Below, piece after piece: positions 7,670 through 16,306 of a stretch of DNA of 64,000 bases. A program made the translations under genes and the position numbers. Each line of letters opens with the position of its first letter. Position 1 is the first letter of the stretch. The stretch covers positions 1-64,000 of the forward strand of contig NZ_BJXX01000019.1 of NCBI RefSeq assembly GCF_007991215.1. The letters run 5' to 3'. This DNA comes from Aneurinibacillus danicus. GTDB lineage: Bacteria; Bacillota; Bacilli; Aneurinibacillales; Aneurinibacillaceae. The notes under the pieces are model-generated. The model was given only the letters and a program-made list of their open reading frames with translations. It had not been told where the DNA came from and did no database searches.

Positions 7670-8674
7670 TTACTTTTTACGAATCATAACAATCGTGTGG
7701 TCGTCATCTAACTGATAGTTTTTTTCATCAATGGCATGCTGATACATATGATTGACAATTTCCTGTGCAGGAAGCGACAAATCCGCGCTGGAGATAGCCT
7801 CGCGCAGAATGGAATTGTCATCCGGCTCATCGGAATCTTTTCGCTCGGTTACTCCATCTGTATACAATACTATGAAATCTCCGGATTCAAGCTGAATGGC
7901 TTTCTCCTCATATTTTACATTGGCGTCTACACCTAAAATCAGCCCTTTGGTATTCAAATCTTGAAATTTCTTCGATTTGGCTTGATAATAAAGCGCGGGT
8001 TCATGACCGGCGGAGGAGTAGGTAAGAATAGAGGTTAACGGGTCATAAATCGTATAAAACATTGTAACAAATAGGCTCGGATCGGCATTTTTTAATACTA
8101 GACGGTTCAAATAATCAAGAATCATATTGGCTGGTTTTACGTCATTTTCCAGTGTGTCCATCGCATACTTGATCATCGACATGCAAAGAGCAGCCGGAAT
8201 CCCTTTGCCTGCGATATCCGCCACCAAAATACCTAACTTGTTTTTTCCGTGTTTTGTGTAGTAGTAGAAGTCACCAGACATCTCACGTGCAGGAGTGCTG
8301 ATAAAACCGACCTCCAGGTCATGGAATCCATGCTCGAACGTGTGTGGATACAATTTTTTTTGCATAGAAATGGCAACATTAATTTCGCTTTCCAACTGTT
8401 TTTTCTTTAGACGCAGGCTTTGCCGCTCTTGATACGCCATGCCAAATGATACCATGATTTCCATCAAAAACTGAAAAGAACGTTCCCATTCCCTTGGCAA
8501 AATATATCCGTTTTCTTTCATGATGTTGATGTGAAGGGCTAGAATATCTTCTGGTGGAATATCTTTTTCGATGAGCGATTTACTAAGTTGCTGACCGGCA
8601 TACAGTTGATGTTCACCGGGATTTCGCAGATAGTGGAGCATGATTTTTTTATAATACTCCTTCACTTGTTTCAA
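7670..8674 (-). CDS. rsbU: RsbU, RsbV-P phosphatase
   Basis: This is the environmental-branch phosphatase activated by RsbT. The N-terminal ~85 residues form the RsbU helical domain (YYKKIMLHYLRNPGEHQLYA). A short coiled linker leads to the PP2C domain (from ~120: EMSGDFYYY, LVADIAGKGIPAAL, YSSAGHEPALYY, LYTDGVTER, DDDHTIVMI). At 334 aa it matches the family. The start is TTG with AGGAGGG upstream. It lies between rsbT and rsbV, as expected. Confidence 0.95.
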   Translation of the reverse strand: MKQVKEYYKKIMLHYLRNPGEHQLYAGQQLSKSLIEKDIPPEDILALHINIMKENGYILPREWERSFQFLMEIMVSFGMAYQERQSLRLKKKQLESEINVAISMQKKLYPHTFEHGFHDLEVGFISTPAREMSGDFYYYTKHGKNKLGILVADIAGKGIPAALCMSMIKYAMDTLENDVKPANMILDYLNRLVLKNADPSLFVTMFYTIYDPLTSILTYSSAGHEPALYYQAKSKKFQDLNTKGLILGVDANVKYEEKAIQLESGDFIVLYTDGVTERKDSDEPDDNSILREAISSADLSLPAQEIVNHMYQHAIDEKNYQLDDDHTIVMIRKK

Positions 8675-8714
8675 AAAATGCCCTCCTTCCTTACTGGGCT
8701 ATATCGTTTGTTGG

Positions 8715-9119
8715 TTAGAAAAGCTTCCATTTCACCGCCGTAACTAGCGTTCCCTTGCCTTCGCTGGATTCAATTGAGAATTCATCCATCAGGCGCTTTA
8801 CGCCCGGCAGTCCGGCCCCTAATCCGCCGGAAGTAGAATATCCATCCTCAAGTGCTTTCATTACATCTTTAATCCCTGGTCCATTGTCGCGAGATATTAT
8901 TTTGATACCTACCTTGTCACCTTCATAAACAGGAGAAACCTCAATCTCACCCTGCTTGGCGTATAGATAGATGTTGCGAGCTAATTCAGAAATAGCAGTA
9001 GTAATTCGTGCCTGGTCCACTTCTCCGAATCCGAGGGATTTAGCGAGATCTCGCCCGCTTTGTCGGGCAACAACGATATCCCACTCGTTATAAACATGAA
9101 TGCTAGGATTGTTGTCCAC
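8715..9119 (-). CDS. rsbT: RsbT, switch serine kinase
   Basis: This GHKL kinase phosphorylates RsbS and RsbR, then leaves the stressosome to activate RsbU. The ATP-binding motifs are AISELARNIYLYA, ISRDNGPGI and GGLGAGLPGVKRLMDE. At 134 aa it matches the usual size. The start is GTG with GGAGGG upstream. It starts two bases after the rsbS stop codon. Confidence 0.95.
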   Translation of the reverse strand: MDNNPSIHVYNEWDIVVARQSGRDLAKSLGFGEVDQARITTAISELARNIYLYAKQGEIEVSPVYEGDKVGIKIISRDNGPGIKDVMKALEDGYSTSGGLGAGLPGVKRLMDEFSIESSEGKGTLVTAVKWKLF

Positions 9120-9121
9120 CT

Positions 9122-9478
9122 TTATCCCTCCAATAACTGCTTCAATTTTTCCAGGCCCTGTTCTAAATTCATTGCGGTTTTAATATTGCGGAAGCTAATG
9201 CCTAAATCGATAAGTGTAATGCTGACCGCCGGTTGAATCCCGGTAAAGACGACTTGGCAGCCTAGCAATTCGGACATCTTGACGACATCGCCCAGCACAC
9301 GGGCAATATAGCTATCAATCATCTGTACGGAGGTAAGGTCGATCACAACCCCTGTTGATCCTGTTTTATGAATCATATTCAGCAGGTCTTGCTGGAATTG
9401 AACAGCTGTTTTATCATCGAGTTCAATTTGGATAGAAACAAGCAGATAGTTTCCGAGTTTTAATATTGGGATTCTCAT
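9122..9478 (-). CDS. rsbS: RsbS, stressosome scaffold
   Basis: This single STAS-domain protein forms the core of the stressosome with RsbR and holds RsbT. The phospho-acceptor is in [14 protein letters not shown] (Ser56). Its 118 aa match the family. It lies between rsbR and rsbT in the order seen in B. subtilis. Confidence 0.94.
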   Translation of the reverse strand: MRIPILKLGNYLLVSIQIELDDKTAVQFQQDLLNMIHKTGSTGVVIDLTSVQMIDSYIARVLGDVVKMSELLGCQVVFTGIQPAVSITLIDLGISFRNIKTAMNLEQGLEKLKQLLEG

Positions 9479-9494
9479 CGTAGCATCTACCCCC

Positions 9495-10334
9495 TTAATT
9501 GATCTCCTTAATTTCTTTTCCTGTTCTAGCGAGAGCTACGCGAAGGCCCTGGCTCATAGAGCTTAATGTGGTAAGCATGTCCATATCAATACCTAAGCTG
9601 ATCATTGTTTGCGCAATTTCAGGTCTGATGCCTACTACAATGCATTCAGCGCCGATGAGATGAATAGCTTCCGCCGCTTTGACGATATGCCGCGCTACCA
9701 TCGTATTCACTTCAGCCACTCCCGTAATATCAATCAATACTACTTTGCTTTCGTTTTTAATGGCTCCGTAGAGAAGGTTTTGCGTAATTAATTCTGCGCG
9801 ATCCGTGTCAATAGCTCCAACAATCGGCATAACTGTAATATTTTCTAATAAAGGAATCAGTGGGGCTGATAATTCCATTATAGCCGAACGCTGCGCCAGC
9901 AGCTTATTTTTCCAGGAAATGGAGTAAATGTCATGGATAAAGGTAATCAGATGCAAGAAGAATCGATCCATTTCTTTTATTAAGGGGAGTATGAAAGCAG
10001 GATGCTGTTTAACCTCTTCCGTTTCCAACAGTATGTCCCGAATGAGATAGAAGGGTTGAATGACTTCAGAAACAGGGATATCCGCTTCCATACACGGTGG
10101 AACATAACGGTAGCAGGACTGTTCGATATTGTTTATTGCCTTTTCACGTTCTTTTTCCTTATCCGAGAAGAAATTGGAAAGGTGAAGAAGAAAGCCATCC
10201 TGTGTCATATGATTAATGAATGTTTCAATCGTCTGACTGTGTGAGGAAGGAACAGCAGACCTCCTTTCCCGCCACAGTTTTTCGATTTCATCGGTATTTT
10301 CTTGAATAAATTGTTGAGAAGTTTTTTTAAACAT
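9495..10334 (-). CDS. rsbR: RsbR, stressosome sensor
   Basis: The N-terminal half (about 1-140) is an all-helical, globin-like sensor domain, and the C-terminal half is a STAS domain ending near 275. The STAS part has [18 protein letters not shown] (phosphorylatable Thr) and [18 protein letters not shown]. The frame extends 60 codons upstream, but the ATG at 10334 has AGGAG eight bases before it and gives 279 aa, close to B. subtilis RsbRA. It is the first gene of the operon. Only one RsbR paralogue is present here; others could lie elsewhere. Confidence 0.93.
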   Translation of the reverse strand: MFKKTSQQFIQENTDEIEKLWRERRSAVPSSHSQTIETFINHMTQDGFLLHLSNFFSDKEKEREKAINNIEQSCYRYVPPCMEADIPVSEVIQPFYLIRDILLETEEVKQHPAFILPLIKEMDRFFLHLITFIHDIYSISWKNKLLAQRSAIMELSAPLIPLLENITVMPIVGAIDTDRAELITQNLLYGAIKNESKVVLIDITGVAEVNTMVARHIVKAAEAIHLIGAECIVVGIRPEIAQTMISLGIDMDMLTTLSSMSQGLRVALARTGKEIKEIN

Positions 10335-10578
10335 AGTAGCACTCCTATCTTCGAATTGTGCCTTTTGATATATCGTTTGCTTTGCTGCGCAACGGTATAT
10401 GCTGTAATACAAACCTTCCCACTTTATCTTAACATAGTTCTCAGGCAGAAAAATACGGGTAATGAACATCAGAAAAACAACATAGATGGGAGGAAGAATT
10501 TCTTCTCCCGCCATCCTTCGGCATGACTCATTTACATTGTCTTTGAATCTATGCGCAAATGTATTGCTGTTTCATATA

Positions 10579-10821
10579 CTATCTGAAAAACTTCCGTGCT
10601 ATTCGAATACCGTGGGGACAAGGTGAGGCAGCAGGCGCTTGACCGTTCGCTATAGAAAGCGTATCGTTTTTGAGCAGGAGGACCGATTGTACTCCATTGC
10701 GTTTATCACTCCTCTTTGGATAGAATATAATGCGCTTTACCACCCCATCCAAAGGATTAAACTTAAAATAAAGAGGAAAGGTTACGCTCAGGGATTGTGA
10801 AATTCGAATCTTGTATTTCAT
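10579..10821 (-). CDS. Small basic hypothetical protein
   Basis: An 80-residue frame begins MKYKIRISQSLSVTFPLYF, is rich in Lys/Arg and has no clear domain. The ATG at 10821 has GGGGAT about seven bases upstream. The start overlaps the inverted repeat ATTTCAT-AG-ATGAAAT (10814-10829). I do not recognise the protein. It lies alone between the divergent rsbR and racE. The rest of this ~540-base gap shows nothing clear beyond the likely promoter regions of the two flanking genes. Confidence 0.33.
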   Translation of the reverse strand: MKYKIRISQSLSVTFPLYFKFNPLDGVVKRIIFYPKRSDKRNGVQSVLLLKNDTLSIANGQAPAASPCPHGIRIARKFFR

Positions 10822-10876
10822 AGATGAAATCCCCAAGATAAAAGAGAACGACTGAGAGAAGGAAGCGACTAGGAGA

Positions 10877-11689
10877 ATGAAACAAGGAATAGGAATTATT
10901 GATTCAGGCGTCGGCGGACTGACAGTGGCTAAGGAAGTGCTGCGCCAGCTGCCGCGCGAAGCGATTTATTATTTCGGAGATACGGCCCGGTGTCCCTATG
11001 GTCCAAGGCCTGCTGAAGAAGTGCGGGCGTTCTCGCTTCAGATGATCGAATTTCTGCTGAAGAAGAACATCAAAGCGTTAATGATCGGATGCAACACTGC
11101 AGCTGCTGTGGTCCTGCAGGAAGTGAGTGAATGGCTCGATATCCCGGTTATTGGAGTTATCGAGCCGGGTGCCCGTACCGCTATTAAGGAAACGAAGACG
11201 GGGCGTGTGGCCGTCATCGGAACGGAAGGAACGATTCGCAGCGGTGCGTACGTCAGCGCACTAAAAAAACTAAATCCGCAGATTCAAGTTGTAAGTCTGG
11301 CCTGCCCTTCGCTTGTTCCTCTGGTGGAAAGCGGGAGGCTGCATGATAGGGAAGGGCTTGAGGTCGTGCGTGAAGCGCTGCGTCCGCTTGCGGAAGAAAC
11401 ATTTGATACGTTAATTCTCGGTTGTACGCATTATCCGCTTATTGCTCACTTCATCCAGAAAGTTGTAGGGCCTAATGTTAAGCTTATTAGCTCTGCGGAA
11501 GAATCAGCCCGGGAATTAAGCGCAATGCTTTCGTTTCGACGCATGCTCGCAAATGGGGGGGACATCGTTAATCCGCAGCACCGTTTTTTTGCAAGCGGCA
11601 ATCCCGAGTTATTTATGTCCATCGCGGAAGAATGGCTCCATATTAAAGTCTGTGCTCATCAAATCAACTTAGAAGGAGAGAGAAAATAA
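10877..11689 (+). CDS. racE: Glutamate racemase
   Basis: This enzyme makes D-glutamate for peptidoglycan from L-glutamate by two-base catalysis. The two catalytic cysteines are in IGCNTAAA and LGCTHYPL, and GIIDSGVGGLTVAKEV is the signature N-terminus. At 270 aa it is the usual size. AGGAG lies unusually close to the ATG; the upstream GAGAAGGA may be the real ribosome site. It precedes gerM, as in B. subtilis. Confidence 0.96.
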   Translation: MKQGIGIIDSGVGGLTVAKEVLRQLPREAIYYFGDTARCPYGPRPAEEVRAFSLQMIEFLLKKNIKALMIGCNTAAAVVLQEVSEWLDIPVIGVIEPGARTAIKETKTGRVAVIGTEGTIRSGAYVSALKKLNPQIQVVSLACPSLVPLVESGRLHDREGLEVVREALRPLAEETFDTLILGCTHYPLIAHFIQKVVGPNVKLISSAEESARELSAMLSFRRMLANGGDIVNPQHRFFASGNPELFMSIAEEWLHIKVCAHQINLEGERK

Positions 11690-11705
11690 AATCTGGACAA
11701 AGCAT

Positions 11706-11735
11706 GTATAAATCCTGTTCAGGCTCGTATACATA
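11706..11735 (+). promoter_or_regulatory. Candidate sigma-E promoter of gerM
   Basis: GTATAAA (11706-11712) precedes TATACATA (11728-11735) by 15 bases. The -10 half is close to the sigma-E consensus CATACAnT; the -35 half is weaker. The perfect inverted repeat CAGGCTC (11720-11726) / GAGCCTG (11748-11754) overlaps it and could be an operator or a weak racE terminator. Confidence 0.35.
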
Positions 11736-11767
11736 GTAGTACAAAATGAGCCTGAGGAGGGGAAGCT

Positions 11768-12820
11768 ATGGCACGCAGGTTATTTTTGCTAAGTGCCTTT
11801 ATGGGTCTTTTATTCGTGCTAAGCGGTTGTGGACTGTTTGGCCCGAAGGATGCACCAAGCAATGGAGAAATTGATCCGCCTCGCTTGCAATCACAACCGG
11901 CGGCAGGAAGCGATAAGGTGAACGAACTGTCGGCCGACCAGAGCAAAAAAGCGGACAAACCGGTTAGTATGCACAAGGTGTATGTGCTTGACACAGACGG
12001 TTTTGTTGTGCCCTGGGAGATAGAACTGCCAAAGTCTGAGGGCATGGCCAAGCAAGTGCTGAATTACATGGTACAGGGAAGTGAAGCAGAGAAATCGCTG
12101 CCTCCGGGTTTCCGTGCTGTTCTTCCTAAGGGAACGAAAGTGCTCGGTATGACAATCAAAGACGGAGTAGCAACAGTAGATTTTTCGCCGGAGTTTAAGA
12201 AATATAAAGCGGAAGACGAGCAAAAAATTCTAGATGCTGTAACCTGGGCACTGACAGAGTTTGATGCTGTAAAAGAGGTAAATATCTGGATTAACGGACA
12301 TCCGCAGGAAGTCATGCCGGTTAAAGGAACCCCGATCTCCCATCTAAGTCGTGAGAATGGTATTAATATGGAACTGTCTGATGCTGTTAAGCCTGGTCAG
12401 GCTATGCCGGTAACCTTGTATTTCCAGAATCAAGTATCTGACAATCTAACGTATTTTGTTCCGGTAACCCGTTTGATTCCGGAAACGGATAACAAAGGGC
12501 TGGCGGTTGTTAAACAATTGATTGAAGGGCCTAAACAGGGATCGCCGCTTTTCTCTGCCCTGCTTCCCTCTATGAATGTGAAAAGCGTAAAACAGCAAAA
12601 GGACATTATGATAGTCGATTTTGATAATAAAATTCTTTCTTATAATCAGGGGCAGGCAAGCCCGGATGCGCTCGAATCCGTAGTGCTGTCTCTTACAGAT
12701 AATTCCAGCGCGCAGAAGGTGCAGATTATGGTGGATGGCAAGAATACGGTTAAGGCGGGCGCTATTGACTATACAAAGCCGGTGACTCGTTCGATGATTA
12801 CGGACAGCCAGGCGTACTAA
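11768..12820 (+). CDS. gerM: GerM, spore germination lipoprotein
   Basis: GerM is needed for normal engulfment and germination and is part of the mother cell-forespore channel apparatus in B. subtilis. The signal peptide ends in a lipobox LLFVLSGC (Cys21). Two GerMN domains follow, about 65-190 (KVYVLDTDGFVVPWEIELP...) and about 215-335 (TLYFQNQVSDNLTYFVPVTR...). At 350 aa it matches the family. The ATG follows GAGGAGGGG. A long GC-rich hairpin closes the gene. Confidence 0.94.
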   Translation: MARRLFLLSAFMGLLFVLSGCGLFGPKDAPSNGEIDPPRLQSQPAAGSDKVNELSADQSKKADKPVSMHKVYVLDTDGFVVPWEIELPKSEGMAKQVLNYMVQGSEAEKSLPPGFRAVLPKGTKVLGMTIKDGVATVDFSPEFKKYKAEDEQKILDAVTWALTEFDAVKEVNIWINGHPQEVMPVKGTPISHLSRENGINMELSDAVKPGQAMPVTLYFQNQVSDNLTYFVPVTRLIPETDNKGLAVVKQLIEGPKQGSPLFSALLPSMNVKSVKQQKDIMIVDFDNKILSYNQGQASPDALESVVLSLTDNSSAQKVQIMVDGKNTVKAGAIDYTKPVTRSMITDSQAY

Positions 12821-12824
12821 GGCG

Positions 12825-12857
12825 AGAGAAAGAGTGGGGGGTCCCCACTCTTTCTCT
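12825..12857 (+). terminator. Hairpin after gerM
   Basis: A perfect 15-bp stem (12825-12839 with 12843-12857) has a three-base loop. It lacks a long T run, so it may be a weak terminator or an mRNA-stabilising hairpin before rph. Confidence 0.55.
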
Positions 12858-12944
12858 ATCACGACAGCCGGGCAGACGGATAGTACATGTTCCATGACGG
12901 GTTGTGCTATAATAAGCCAGAAATGACAAGTGGGAGGGAATGGC

Positions 12945-13709
12945 ATGAGAATCGATGGACGGGAATACGATCAGATTCGACCGGTCACCATTACCATGGA
13001 TTATATAAAGCATGCGGAAGGTTCTGTTTTAATAGAAGTCGGAGCAACAAAAGTCATCTGTACGGCAACGGTAGAAGAGAAAGTTCCTCCGTTTATGCGC
13101 GGACAGGGTCGTGGCTGGGTGACGGCCGAATATTCTATGCTGCCCCGCGCTACGGAGACCCGCAACATACGTGAATCCAGCCGCGGCAAGGTAAGCGGCA
13201 GAACGCAGGAGATTCAACGTCTTATCGGACGTGCGCTTCGTTCCGTGGTAGACTTAGAGGCGCTCGGAGAACGTACAATCTGGCTTGATTGCGATGTAAT
13301 CCAGGCAGACGGAGGGACCCGCACGGCTTCCATTACCGGCGCGTATGTAGCCATGGTATCGGCGATGGGCAAGCTGGTGGAGAAACAGACTATATCAAGG
13401 CTTCCTGTGACTGATTTTCTTGCGGCTGTAAGTGTGGGCATTCTTGAAGAAAAAGCGCATCTTGACCTATGCTATGCTGAGGATTCGCAAGCGAAAGTGG
13501 ATATGAATATTGTGATGACAGGCCAGGGGAAATATGTTGAAATACAGGGTACAGGGGAAGAAGCGCCGTTTAGTCCAGAAGAACTCCAGGAATTGCTTGC
13601 ATCCGGCAAAAAAGGCATTACGGACTTAATCGCTGTGCAAAAACAAGTGCTGGGTGTACTCGGTGAAGGGATCGGAAATATGCTTAAGGAGAAAACGAAG
13701 AATGTCTAA
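12945..13709 (+). CDS. rph: Ribonuclease PH
   Basis: This phosphorolytic 3'-5' exoribonuclease trims tRNA precursors. The motifs are [14 protein letters not shown], the RNase PH core [10 protein letters not shown] and [15 protein letters not shown], and [14 protein letters not shown] for substrate and phosphate binding. The ATG at 12945 is chosen over an in-frame GTG at 12930 because GGGAGG (12932-12937) lies between them. The product is 254 aa. It overlaps the next gene by eight bases. Confidence 0.96.
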   Translation: MRIDGREYDQIRPVTITMDYIKHAEGSVLIEVGATKVICTATVEEKVPPFMRGQGRGWVTAEYSMLPRATETRNIRESSRGKVSGRTQEIQRLIGRALRSVVDLEALGERTIWLDCDVIQADGGTRTASITGAYVAMVSAMGKLVEKQTISRLPVTDFLAAVSVGILEEKAHLDLCYAEDSQAKVDMNIVMTGQGKYVEIQGTGEEAPFSPEELQELLASGKKGITDLIAVQKQVLGVLGEGIGNMLKEKTKNV

Positions 13710-14319
13710 GCACACTTTTCCATGGAAACGCATCGTCCTGGCTACGAAGAACAAAGGAAAAGTCCGTGAGTTCAGCCGCATGTTTAAAGGGTTTGATGTG
13801 GAAATTGTGACTATTGCAGATTTGCCGGATATGCCTGACGTGGTGGAAGACGGGGAGACGTTTGAGGAAAACGCGCGCAAGAAGGCCGAAGCAATCTCAC
13901 ATGCGACCGGCCTTCCGGCGCTGGCGGACGATTCGGGGCTTGAAGTGGATGCACTGGGTGGAAAACCCGGCGTATATTCGGCCCGTTTCGCCGGGCCAAA
14001 CGCCACTGATAGTCAGAATAATGCCAAGCTAATAGCATTGATGCAGGATATTCCGGAAGCAGAGCGCAAGGCCCGTTTTGTTTGTGTACTGGCGCTTGCG
14101 ATTCCGGGCGGCGAGACGCTGTTTGCGCGGGGTACATGTGAGGGACGCATCGTGCTTGAGTCGAAAGGAGAGAATGGTTTTGGATATGATCCTCATTTTT
14201 TCCTGCCGGACAGGCAGCAGACGATGGCCGAGCTTGCGCCGGAAGAGAAGAATCGGATAAGTCACCGGGGTGAGGCGGTAAGGAAGTTAGAAAACGTACT
14301 ACGGGAGCGTTTTTTATGA
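13702..14319 (+). CDS. rdgB: dITP/XTP pyrophosphatase (RdgB/HAM1)
   Basis: This house-cleaning enzyme hydrolyses dITP, XTP and ITP to monophosphates, preventing their incorporation into nucleic acid. The motifs are [45 protein letters not shown] and [12 protein letters not shown]. The ATG at 13702 has AGGAG about ten bases upstream and overlaps the rph end. The product is 205 aa. It is the ysnA equivalent of B. subtilis and overlaps the next gene by ATGA. Confidence 0.95.
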   Translation: MSKHTFPWKRIVLATKNKGKVREFSRMFKGFDVEIVTIADLPDMPDVVEDGETFEENARKKAEAISHATGLPALADDSGLEVDALGGKPGVYSARFAGPNATDSQNNAKLIALMQDIPEAERKARFVCVLALAIPGGETLFARGTCEGRIVLESKGENGFGYDPHFFLPDRQQTMAELAPEEKNRISHRGEAVRKLENVLRERFL

Positions 14320-14843
14320 AATTGATAGTGGTAAGTGACACGCATGGAAGCACGGAGCATTTGCCGGCGATTCTGGCACGTCATTCCCACGAGGCTGCCT
14401 TTCACTGTGGAGACTTCTGTTATCCACGCGGGCAAGCGCCTGAATTTACTTATGTAAGGGGCAACTGTGACAGCGACATGGACACGCCTGAAGAGAAAGT
14501 CACCGAGCTAGGTCCCCTGCGGATTTTTCAAACGCACGGACACATATACGGAGTGAAGCAGAGCGCAATGCGCCTGCGTTACCGTGCCATGGAAGTCGGG
14601 GCAAACCTTGTTCTGTTTGGCCATACCCACGAAATCACCGCCATCTGCGAGAACGATATTTTATATGTCAATCCCGGCAGCCTTTTGCTGCCTCGATCGT
14701 ATTTTTCAGCGACTTATGCACTGCTTACTGCGGAACAAAACGAGGAGGGGGTACGGGTAGAAGTCTCTTTTTATTCGCCGGAAGGAAAGGAACAGCCCGG
14801 CCTGAGTCGTACCTTTATGCTGCCGCCTGCCGTTTCTAAATAA
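14316..14843 (+). CDS. YfcE/MJ0936-family metallophosphoesterase
   Basis: This calcineurin-like phosphodiesterase has its metal-ligand motifs in order: VVSDTHGS, FHCGDFC, VRGNCDSD, THGH and LFGHTHE. At 175 aa it matches the family. It corresponds to YsnB of B. subtilis by position. The natural substrate is unknown; family members cleave phosphodiesters with Mn2+ or Ni2+. It is translationally coupled to rdgB. Confidence 0.92.
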   Translation: MKLIVVSDTHGSTEHLPAILARHSHEAAFHCGDFCYPRGQAPEFTYVRGNCDSDMDTPEEKVTELGPLRIFQTHGHIYGVKQSAMRLRYRAMEVGANLVLFGHTHEITAICENDILYVNPGSLLLPRSYFSATYALLTAEQNEEGVRVEVSFYSPEGKEQPGLSRTFMLPPAVSK

Positions 14844-14884
14844 TAAATGTGGTTCAACCGCGTAGTAGAGAGGTGGAATGGAGG

Positions 14885-15940
14885 ATGCCACAGAACAATA
14901 AGGAAAACGTAATTTTGTTTCCGGGGTTCGTGGAAGAGAATTTGCGGCAGGCAAGAGAAGCGTCCGAGGAAGAGCGGTATGATCAAGCGCTTGAGTATGT
15001 ACAGGAGATTTTGCGCCTTGCGCCGGAGCATACGGAAGCGTTCCTTGCTGCGGCAGATATTCTTATCCGGGCTGGTCGCCTGGAGGAAGCGCTTCCGCTC
15101 GTCGCGCAAATATGGGAAGAGCAGAGCGGGAATATTGCGGAGACATTTCACACCTATCTTGGGCTTCTTCTGAAGCTAGAAGAGTTCGAAAGAATCCGGC
15201 AGTTGTTAGAACAAGCGACAATGATAAAGGAATTAACGCCTTTTATGCATGAGATTCAGGCGATTCAGGAGACATTTCAAATAGTAGAGACCCAGAAAGA
15301 GCAGTGGGAAGAGGAAGACCGCTTCTCACGTCAGACCGCTCTGCAAAAGGCAGAAATGGATCCTGCTTATGTCTTGCGCCTGTATGAAAAGCTGGAGGGC
15401 GGAACATTCGAAGAGCAGCTCGGGGCGCTTGAACAGCTTAAATACATACCTTCACCGGAAACCGTTTCGGTGTTAAAAGAATATATGATGCTTGTCTACC
15501 CTGATCCCATGCTGAAAACATTTGCGCTTCGGGCATTGAAGCGAATGGGGGAAACGGGCCGGGTCTTTCTTTATAAATTCGGCCAGAAGTTTGAGACGGT
15601 GATTGAACAGGTACCTCTGCACGATGAAGAAATGCCGGACGGCGAACGCAAAGTGCTGGAGTGCCTGTCCCGTGTTGCCTATCAGCAGGACGCCTCGTTT
15701 GTTTCATTTGCCTTTCAATTATGGATGGAATACTTATTTGCCATTTATCCGCTCCATCCGCCTGTCGATGCTCCTGAGGAATGGGCGGCGGCTTTGCATT
15801 ACAGCGTAACCAGACTCCTGCGCATGGAACAGAATGAACGCGAGGTTGCCGAATTGTATCATGTTTCTCTTCCTTTAATTAAGCGGAATTACCAGACGCT
15901 GACGGAAGTGCTGCATCTGGACGCCCGATCGCCAGAATAA
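14885..15940 (+). CDS. ysoA: TPR protein, YsoA-like
   Basis: The N-terminal ~130 residues form tetratricopeptide helices (ASEEERYDQALEYVQEILRL, AFLAAADILIRAGRLEEALP). The rest is helical with HEAT-like character (SVLKEYMMLVYPDPMLKTFA). The position between the phosphodiesterase and tig, and the length (351 aa from ATG 14885), match YsoA of B. subtilis. The frame extends 12 codons upstream, but only the ATG at 14885 has a well-spaced AGAGGTGG. The function is unknown; TPRs suggest a scaffolding role. Confidence 0.8.
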   Translation: MPQNNKENVILFPGFVEENLRQAREASEEERYDQALEYVQEILRLAPEHTEAFLAAADILIRAGRLEEALPLVAQIWEEQSGNIAETFHTYLGLLLKLEEFERIRQLLEQATMIKELTPFMHEIQAIQETFQIVETQKEQWEEEDRFSRQTALQKAEMDPAYVLRLYEKLEGGTFEEQLGALEQLKYIPSPETVSVLKEYMMLVYPDPMLKTFALRALKRMGETGRVFLYKFGQKFETVIEQVPLHDEEMPDGERKVLECLSRVAYQQDASFVSFAFQLWMEYLFAIYPLHPPVDAPEEWAAALHYSVTRLLRMEQNEREVAELYHVSLPLIKRNYQTLTEVLHLDARSPE

Positions 15941-15990
15941 GTAATAATTTCCTTTTTTCTGCATTTTGTGGCGTAATTCATTGCTGCCCC

Positions 15991-16049
15991 TTTTTCTTGG
16001 CTAGTTTTCCTTGCAGGGAAGCAACACTGTCCATTCCGTTTCAGAAAAA
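15991..16049. repeat. Dispersed ~60-nt repeat, copy 1 (upstream of tig)
   Basis: This stretch is almost identical to 19637-19695, with one indel and a few substitutions. It contains the short hairpin TTCCTTGCAGGGAA. In this copy CACTGTCC (16025-16032) has a perfect inverted partner GGACAGTG at 16116-16123, suggesting a ~100-nt folded element. No coding sequence is visible in the 367-base gap. Confidence 0.8.
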
Positions 16050-16179
16050 GCAGCCAATTGTCTCCCTCTTCGTGCTGCCCAGATGTTTTGGATGCGCTGA
16101 AATTCGGACAGCCACGGACAGTGATACATCTATGCAACGGAAAACCAAACGAAGAAAAAGGAAGTGATTCTATGTAGAG

Positions 16180-16207
16180 TTGAAAAGCAATTTGATTATG
16201 ATATAAT
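16180..16207 (+). promoter_or_regulatory. Sigma-A promoter of tig
   Basis: TTGAAA (16180-16185) is followed after 16 bases by TATAAT (16202-16207). Confidence 0.65.
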
Positions 16208-16306
16208 GAAATGGTTATAATGGCAGATGTAACACAACATACATAGTGTGGATTTTTATAGGAACACGTGTATTGGTTTATAGATCTTTAGGAGGGGAAA
16301 GTTTAA

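Noticed and set aside
12446-12946. 166-codon minus-strand frame over gerM and its hairpin
   Set aside because: Antisense to gerM and crosses the terminator hairpin.
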